From positions 40,564,427 through 40,628,426 of the forward strand of contig NC_061112.1 in the NCBI RefSeq assembly GCF_002878395.1: a DNA stretch of 64,000 nucleotides, given 5' to 3'. Every line of letters begins with the position of its first letter. The first letter of the stretch is position 1. The DNA is from Capsicum annuum (lineage: Eukaryota > Streptophyta > Magnoliopsida > Solanales > Solanaceae). A program made the translations under genes and the position numbers. The notes under the pieces are model-generated. The model was not told where the DNA came from and searched no databases. It saw only the letters and a list, made by a program, of their open reading frames with translations. Positions 58,098 through 64,000 of this stretch are shown here, piece by piece.

Positions 58098-58837
58098 TAA
58101 GGACCAGTTTGGTAGAATGTAATAATTAAAATAGTCCTAGTATTAAAATTTTTTTTGAGAAAGTACCGTATTTGGTTTATAAATTTAACTTAAACAGACC
58201 TAATACATGAATAACTTAATACACCATAGGAGGGCTTATCTTATGCAAAGGAAATCATGGGATTACTAATACCAGGTTTAACATTACTTGAACAAGACAA
58301 TGAAATAACTAAATTACCCCTCAATTTCTTTATACAGTGTATAGAAATTATCTTTTCCATTTTAAATCTCGTCTCTACAAGTTCGTTTGTATGTTACATT
58401 ATATTTGGCCATTTTCTTTTTACTATTCCTAGGTGCAGATTAATAACAATTATATTTTGTGAGCCTCTTAATTCTTTTGCTTCATTAGTGAAAAACTAAT
58501 GAACATGAACACATAGTCAAACTTTCAGTTCTATTTTTTACTTTTCAAGAAAAGTGAAAAGGATGACTTGAACTATTCATATTTTTATTTTTAACTTGTC
58601 AATTTAAATGAAATAGAATAGCTGACAAAAATTGAAGGACATAATTGTAAAGAAGGTTTTTGTGGAGTTTTAAACCAAACACAATATATGGTATATATAG
58701 TTTTGAACACAATGAACCAAATACTAGATAAAAAATGATCTTAGCATTAAAAAATCTTGCTTTATCAATTCATACATCACTAATCCTTATATTACAAATC
58801 CCTGCATAACCTGTTATCGTACCAAAAAACCCCTTAA
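58098..58837. mobile_element. Candidate non-autonomous DNA transposon (MITE-like)
   Basis: The ends are an imperfect terminal inverted repeat: GGACCAGTTTGGTA at 58101-58114 and, reversed, GGGGTTTTTTGGTA from 58833. They are bordered by TAA/TTA-type trinucleotides. The interior is AT-rich with mirrored motifs (gtatttggttt / aaaccaaacac) and no transposase. 'GTTTGGTA'-type ends are common in plant MITEs. The TIR is weak, so this is tentative. The open frame 58257-58499 lies inside and is not considered a gene. Confidence 0.5.
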
Positions 58838-61215
58838 AAGATAGTCATATACCAAGTTTTAACGACACCATCATGCCAAGTTCTAATCCTAGCACTTCTA
58901 GCCCCAAGCTTTTAAAAAGTACAAAAAAACCCTTACCCCATTATTCTTTTAAAAATAAAAAATAGCCCCACCCAATCATAACCAATAAATAACTTAATTA
59001 AATTTTAAAAAATAAAAAATCATATTCATATCAAAACCCCCGATCCTTTATTCCCTCCAAAAACACACATTTTTTTATACCATAAAAATCAAATTTGAGC
59101 CAAATTACGATATTTTTTAATAAAAGACAGCACTTTTTCATTGTTAAAAGTTGAAATTTACCACTGTTAATTTGAATCATTCAGAATCGATCATCTCTCT
59201 AGCGAATAGATTTTGAAGTTGTTTTCATCCTTGTTATGTAAGCTTTCATTTTTCCGCTCATTTAGCTGCATTAGAAGGTATTTTTCAGTGTAGAAATACA
59301 ACATTAAATCAGTATCCATTCCAGTAGGTGTGATTATTATTGTTAAGCTCTAATTTTATATCATTTTTATCCGGCGAATTTCTGTTACAACCATCAATGA
59401 CTTACAGTCCATTATATATCAAAATCCTAGTAGAGGCATCAATTCTTGTTAGTGTATGTTTGTTATTGTAGATAATGTTCTTGCTTCTGGAGATTATATA
59501 AAGGAATGGGAGGAGACTTCAAAATGCTGGATTGAAATCTTGGACCACAGTTACAATTCCCATTAGTCTACGTTGTAATAGTTAGTATAATGACATGGCT
59601 GCAAGTGTTATAAAGAGTGGAGAGTTATCTTATGATATAAGAGAGGTTAGCATTATGTAACGACATGAATATATAAATATTTCTATTTTTATGTGTTTTT
59701 ACTATTTTTTTCCATCCTTGTAATAGCTACATTTTGATTTTAAGGTCTGAGGCACGTTTCCTGATACAATCAAAAATAATTTGAGCAATATTATATTCTT
59801 AGAGGTTTGAGAAGCCATATTGTTGATTTTAATATATATTTATCATTCTATTTATCGGATGACAAAGAAAGTTGTGCCAGCGGATCCGGTTAGTACTGAG
59901 GTTGGTTAAATTTTGAGGCCTTTTTATCTTATTTCGGCCCTTTATTTGGAAAATAGTAAAATAGAGTTGTGGGGTTTAATTTGCCTATAACAACTCTTTT
60001 TGAAATATTTGACATTGTCATTAATTTCAAAATATCAAATTTAACTTGGTAACCTATATGATTTGTCTCTGAGGAGTCCCGATCAAATTTTGAGGAGGAT
60101 CCGTTCGGAGCTTGGTAGGCTTGGACCAAAATCAACATTTTTTGATATCTGGTGCGGCCACTTAAACAATGAAGGTCCATTAAACGGCAACCGCTTTAGC
60201 GGCCCAAGACAACTATAAGTAGTTAATCTGAAATAACTACATGTAAACAGATATTTGGGATCGAGTTCAAATTGTATATAGCCTTTCTAAAGATTTGGGT
60301 CTCCTAGGATTTTGAGTTTGGGCCATTTATTCCAACAATAATATGATTTATCCGAAACCACAAAAATGTTTAGGTTAGGATTAATTTCATCTCAAACTCA
60401 CTACCTTGTTTCCGCTACACTATCGGACAAGTAATTCATGAAAAAGTAAGTGCCCAAAAATCAAAAGGGCTCAAGAAACGTCATTACATGCTATATTAAG
60501 GTCTTAAAAAAATTGGGATCAGCTGCCTTTAGGGAAATACTAGATTGTTTTATTGGGTTGACATGAGAAATATCCTAAGTTCAAACACATTTTATGGAGA
60601 ATTAGAATTGTGGAAAAAATAGTATATGATATTGAGCTAAATATTTCACCTAGATCGTCATGCCATTGTACATAACTTGATTGATTTCGTGTAAGTTCCG
60701 CTAATATGTCTGAAGATACACTAAACATCGCCATACAATCTTTAATGCTTTTTTTTGATTCAAGGGATAACAACGACATCCAAAATCACGAACATTCTAT
60801 TAAGATGAAGTCATTTTCCAAGTCGGTTTTTTGATTATCTTTTAATGAACGTCAGAGAGAACGATAGTCCAGTGATTTTGAAGATCACTAATTATTTGTC
60901 CGGAGAATTTTATTTTTAATCTCATCATTTAATTAGTTGTTGAGTCTACTAAATCTTTTGTATCATAATATATAAATTCTTTTTAATTTTAGAAGGGCAC
61001 TCCATCTATATTATGGGACAAGAAGTGCTTTTCTATCATACATAGTGTAGTAAATCTAATTATCAACTCTTCATAAATATTCAATCAATTCTGCTACCTC
61101 ATATTTTTTCTAAGATATTCTTCGCTTAATGGAATAGTGTTTTATTTTTTAATTAACGTTACATTTTTGTATTTTATTGATCGAAGAGGGTGTACAAAAG
61201 AGGAAGAAAACTCTT
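58838..61215. other. Unassigned AT-rich DNA, no supported gene
   Basis: I find no LTR, transposase or known protein domain. Two minus-strand open frames (60180-59929, starting MDLHCLSGRTRYQ; 60779-60540, starting MSLLSLESKKSIKD) are short. The second has a somewhat protein-like segment (ILAELTRNQSSYVQWHDDL) that could be a gene fragment, but I do not recognise it. Bases 59040-59330 have a pyrimidine-rich, leader-like look without further support. Confidence 0.35.
60540..60779 (-). CDS. Short unrecognised open frame, possible gene fragment
   Basis: The 79-codon frame opens MSLLSLESKKSIKDCMAMF. Residues 24-45 (SDILAELTRNQSSYVQWHD) look more like real protein than the surrounding translations, with mixed charge and an amphipathic helix pattern. 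There is no neighbouring exon, repeat or known domain to support it. It may be chance. Confidence 0.2.
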   Translation of the reverse strand: MSLLSLESKKSIKDCMAMFSVSSDILAELTRNQSSYVQWHDDLGEIFSSISYTIFSTILILHKMCLNLGYFSCQPNKTI

Positions 61216-62083
61216 GATAAGTGTTTTAAAAGTCCATGTATGAGGCGATGTGTGAGCCTTGAGGTGATGAGCATAAACTCCATGAATCATTAAATTTTAA
61301 TTTATAATATAGTAAACTAGTGTTAGAAATTTTTTTATAAATAATAAATTAATAATTTAAAAAAATTAAAAACATGATTGATGAAATTTATAGAAAATAA
61401 AATTTCTAACATAATTTTACAAGTACAAATAAAGAAATACTATAATAGCTACTACGGGATGGAAATCAATTCTAAAATCATAATTTTCAAATAATAAAAG
61501 AATTCTGTTTTTGTAAAATATATCACAATTATGCTATGCAATTTACAACCCTAAAAGAAAATAAGCAATAAACACTATGAGTACCCTAACAATAATTTTA
61601 AGATTATAAAGCATAATTATTTACTTTCAATAGCGATTATTTAGTGATGTATGAGAATAATATGAAGACCAATGATAAGTGATGATATAAAAATAGATAA
61701 TTAAGTTTTTAAAAGAAATAATGTTAAATGATATTCACCATGATGATACTTTCAAATAGTAAATATCAAATAAAATCATTTGTTATTAGAGTTATTCTTA
61801 GTCTTTCTTATTTTTATAGATGAGAAAAGCTATTAATAATTATATAGTTATTATAGAATTATAAGGGTCAATACTGTTAATTAAAGAATTCGATACATAA
61901 TTTGCCTAATATCTGTCAGGCGATCCCTAAGCATGCGTTAGACGTGCTTAGGATGTACCATCGAGCGCTTTAGGGGTAAGTTTCATAGGACTAAGACCCA
62001 CACCTATGACTCAAGGCATTGTTCCAGTATCCTAACTTGGGTCGAGCCTTGAGGCGCGCTCCAACACTGCATTTTAAAATACT
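61216..62083. mobile_element. Candidate inverted-repeat element (non-autonomous DNA transposon)
   Basis: A left arm with agtgttttaaaa...tgt-tgagGCG (61217-61246) is mirrored by the right arm ending attttaaaatactcg (62068-62083), read on the other strand. They pair over roughly 30 bp at about 70 per cent by eye. Both arms include gccttgaggc-type sequence (61258 and 62045). The interior is very AT-rich and non-coding. No transposase is seen and no target duplication could be fixed. Confidence 0.45.
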
Positions 62084-63040
62084 CGTCCTGATACCTACAA
62101 AGAATGGTACAACCCATATTCTATATATCACAGTAGGATTTCTATGTAAACCTACAAAAACAAAAGAAGAAATTCCTTTAAATAGTGTTTCTTATGGAAC
62201 ATCAAAAATGAAAATTCTAAACAAGTCTCTGTCAAAGGAGATGTAGTTCTCTTTGGTATTCGATCAAAGATAAGGCAAACAAATTTTATTCATATTAACT
62301 TCTTCTCTTGCTTCTCTTGGTAGATGATGGTGGAATGTCCAGATGATACTTTTCTTGGCACATCCATCATATATATTATAGTTAATTAAAGGCACGTCTC
62401 TATTTGATTATGCTCGTAATAAATTTTGGTAATTATAATAACTCTTATATAATTGGTGATCGATTGAGGTTTCTGCTATTTATATAGAGACAGAGTTATT
62501 TTTTGATAAACATAAGTCAATAGTGCTTTGATTTATTCAACTATGATCAATGAGAGAACTCATTTCTGAGGAAGTTGTCGCTAATTAGTTCTTAAGTTGA
62601 TTAGGTCTTAATCTTTGTTCATTACTTCAAGCATGGTTATTGAGCAAGGATGAAATTAATTTTGACAATTGGAAAATATCTACAAAGGAATCAACTTCCT
62701 TAGAAATACTAATTATGTTGATAACTAGTTGTATTAAGATATTTAAAGAGCCAGGTCCATAAATGACTGCAAATCAAAAGCTGCAACACTATTAATTTCC
62801 AGATACATGTGGAATTTTATTAGAAATTATTTTGTGAGCTAAAACGTGTGCACTAAGGAATTCATGTTCTTGCACTTTCATAATTCTGTCTCTCTGACCC
62901 ATAGTGCTTTATTTTCTCTCGGAGTATGCTTGGTTATCCTCAAAGTGTCATTTTGTAACGATAGATTTCATTATGAATTTAGTATATAGATTGAACTCTG
63001 CTTCATTATATTATTATTTTATTCATATATCAGTGTGGAG
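62084..63040. other. AT-rich intergenic stretch
   Basis: No repeat pairing or protein motif is seen. The open frame 62019-62246 overlaps the inverted-repeat element edge and has no recognisable content. Confidence 0.35.
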
Positions 63041-63072
63041 AAGCTCTCTCTTCTCTCTTCCTAAATAACGTT

Positions 63073-63087
63073 TCTCTCTCTCTCTCT
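63073..63087. repeat. Short (TC)n microsatellite
   Basis: There is a run of about seven TC units, with a second copy of its flank (ctcttcctaaataa) upstream at about 63054-63067. This is a local duplication in a pyrimidine-rich tract. Confidence 0.8.
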
Positions 63088-63659
63088 TCCTAAATAATGT
63101 TTTTTTAAACATCCAGTGAAGCGAACGCGGACGTCGAAACACCACCTATGGCAAGTAAGTACACTTCCTTCTCTCCTCTGCTCTCGTGGTCTCCCTCTCC
63201 CTTTCCCCACTGCCAGCAGATTGGAAAAGGAAGCAGGTTCATTACTGCTTGTCAGCGATCGGCCCCGGCAAACTATTTCGTCGATTATGGGTGGTAAAAG
63301 AGGTTGATCTAGATAAGCAGGTAGGGGTCTTCATCAGTTCAGGCGACCACTGACCAGATTGGAGTCGATGCTATTCCTGGGACTTTCCAGTGAAGTGTTT
63401 GCGGCAATTAACCCAGTTACTGGGATCTAGCACAACCAGTAAGAGCTGAGTACTAGATCTAAGTCCCCGGTGACTTCTATCCCTGAACTCTATTTTTTGC
63501 ATAATTTCCCATAGTTTCATTACCTATAATTTGTATGGGTTATTCTAACTGTGATTTAGGTTTTTTTTAGTTCCTATTTGCTCTTAAACTTTAGTTAGTC
63601 GGGGTGCTTTACGGGTGTCTCTATTGCTTTTGCTATTTTTAAACTTTTATTGTATCTGT

Positions 63660-64000
63660 TCAGTAGTGGCTTGGGTGGGTAATGGTGGAATATGGTCATG
63701 TCGTGGGGACCCTGGGGGCTTGAGGGTAGGGTCAGCTTTAGGTGAGGGGTTAAACTTGAGACGCAGAAGGTAAGGTATTAGGGGAGGAGATTCGAGAGAT
63801 GATAGCTTGAGGGTTGGGTCATGGAATATAGGGACCCTTTAGGGTAAGTCGATAGAGCTAGTAAAGATTCTTAAGAAGAGAAGGATCCAAATTTCGTGTG
63901 TTCAGGAGACCAAATGGGTAGGCACTAAGGCTAAGAACATGGATGGGTACAAGTTATAGTACTCAGGTAGTGAGAGGAGTAGGAGCGAGGTAGGTATCAT
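63660..64000 (+). mobile_element. RTE-like LINE, 5' part, running off the window
   Basis: The segment 63801-64000 encodes an apurinic-type endonuclease start (see next entry), and 63660-63800 is G-rich sequence in the same direction that looks like its leader. The true 5' end cannot be fixed and may lie anywhere from about 63040. The RT domain would lie beyond base 64000. Confidence 0.7.
63801..64000 (+). pseudogene. LINE endonuclease domain (partial)
   Basis: In one frame the translation reads DSLRVGSWNIGTL, a stop, then GKSIELVKILKKRRIQ, SCVQETKWVGTKAKN and MDGYKL, a stop, YSGSERS. SWNIGTL and VQETKW carry the conserved Asn and Glu of the endonuclease/exonuclease/phosphatase fold that nicks target DNA for LINE insertion. 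The two in-frame TAG codons at about 63840 and 63957 fit transitions (for example Trp to stop at KLWYSG in relatives). The pattern matches plant RTE-type LINEs. Confidence 0.8.

Noticed and set aside
59929..60180. 83-codon minus-strand frame MDLHCLSGRTRYQ...
   Set aside because: No known domain, no neighbouring exons. It looks like unclassified repeat sequence.
63116..63307. 63-codon open frame near the LINE
   Set aside because: It is in a pyrimidine- and Arg/Pro-rich leader-like stretch with no recognisable domain. It could be LINE leader and is not supported as a gene.
1..64000. tRNA, rRNA, CRISPR, riboswitch or operon signals
   Set aside because: None was seen on either strand. The TGGTATCAGAGC-type matches are primer sites next to LTRs, not tRNA genes, and the tandem repeats lack CRISPR spacing.

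Overview
This window is plant nuclear DNA, most likely from a dicot of the nightshade family (Solanaceae). It is AT-rich and almost entirely made of decayed LTR retrotransposons nested in one another. The family assignment rests on remembered resemblance of the long (2.1-2.7 kb) Ty3/gypsy LTRs that begin near TGTAAYRCCC, the initiator-Met-tRNA type primer sites (TGGTATCAGAGC) and chromodomain-bearing pol remnants (Tekay/Del-like). I see no convincing intact host gene, no tRNA or rRNA gene and no CRISPR array. Every recognisable pol remnant carries stops and frameshifts.

Layout. (1) 1-10644: minus-strand gypsy element A. Its 3' LTR is at the left (running off the window) and its 5' LTR is at 8315-10644, with gag and pol remnants between. 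Its left LTR is split by a TG...CA solo LTR (160-1653) with an exact 5-bp target duplication. (2) 10645-20165: plus-strand element B, whose 5' LTR was invaded by A. The interior has a primer site and polypurine tracts but no recognisable gag-pol, and it hosts a 3.1-kb solo LTR, C (13261-16336). (3) 20166-25369: the LTR and non-coding 3' interior of a minus-strand element D. (4) 25370-33669: plus-strand gypsy element E (LTR, gag, protease, RT, RNase H, then an abrupt end). Its gag is interrupted by F (28112-31413), a small complete non-autonomous LTR element with the longest open frame in the window and no recognisable domain. (5) 33670-39137: a copia element G, with full-length decayed gag-pol but a 5' LTR lacking its upstream part. 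(6) 39204-57499: gypsy element H in a tandem LTR-internal-LTR-internal-LTR arrangement. Solo LTR I (45555-48205) sits inside the first integrase, and the second integrase has lost its catalytic core. (7) 57500-63000: lower-copy AT-rich DNA with two candidate non-autonomous DNA transposons. (8) 63801-64000: the start of an RTE-like LINE endonuclease on the plus strand, running off the window.

Nesting order inferred from what interrupts what: the 160-1653 solo LTR is younger than A, which is younger than B. C is younger than B. F is younger than E, which is younger than D. I is younger than H. The two strongest points for follow-up are the small element F with its unfamiliar ORF and the three-LTR tandem structure of H. 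All coordinates come from reading the sequence by eye, so LTR edges are good to a few bases where termini or target duplications are visible and approximate elsewhere.
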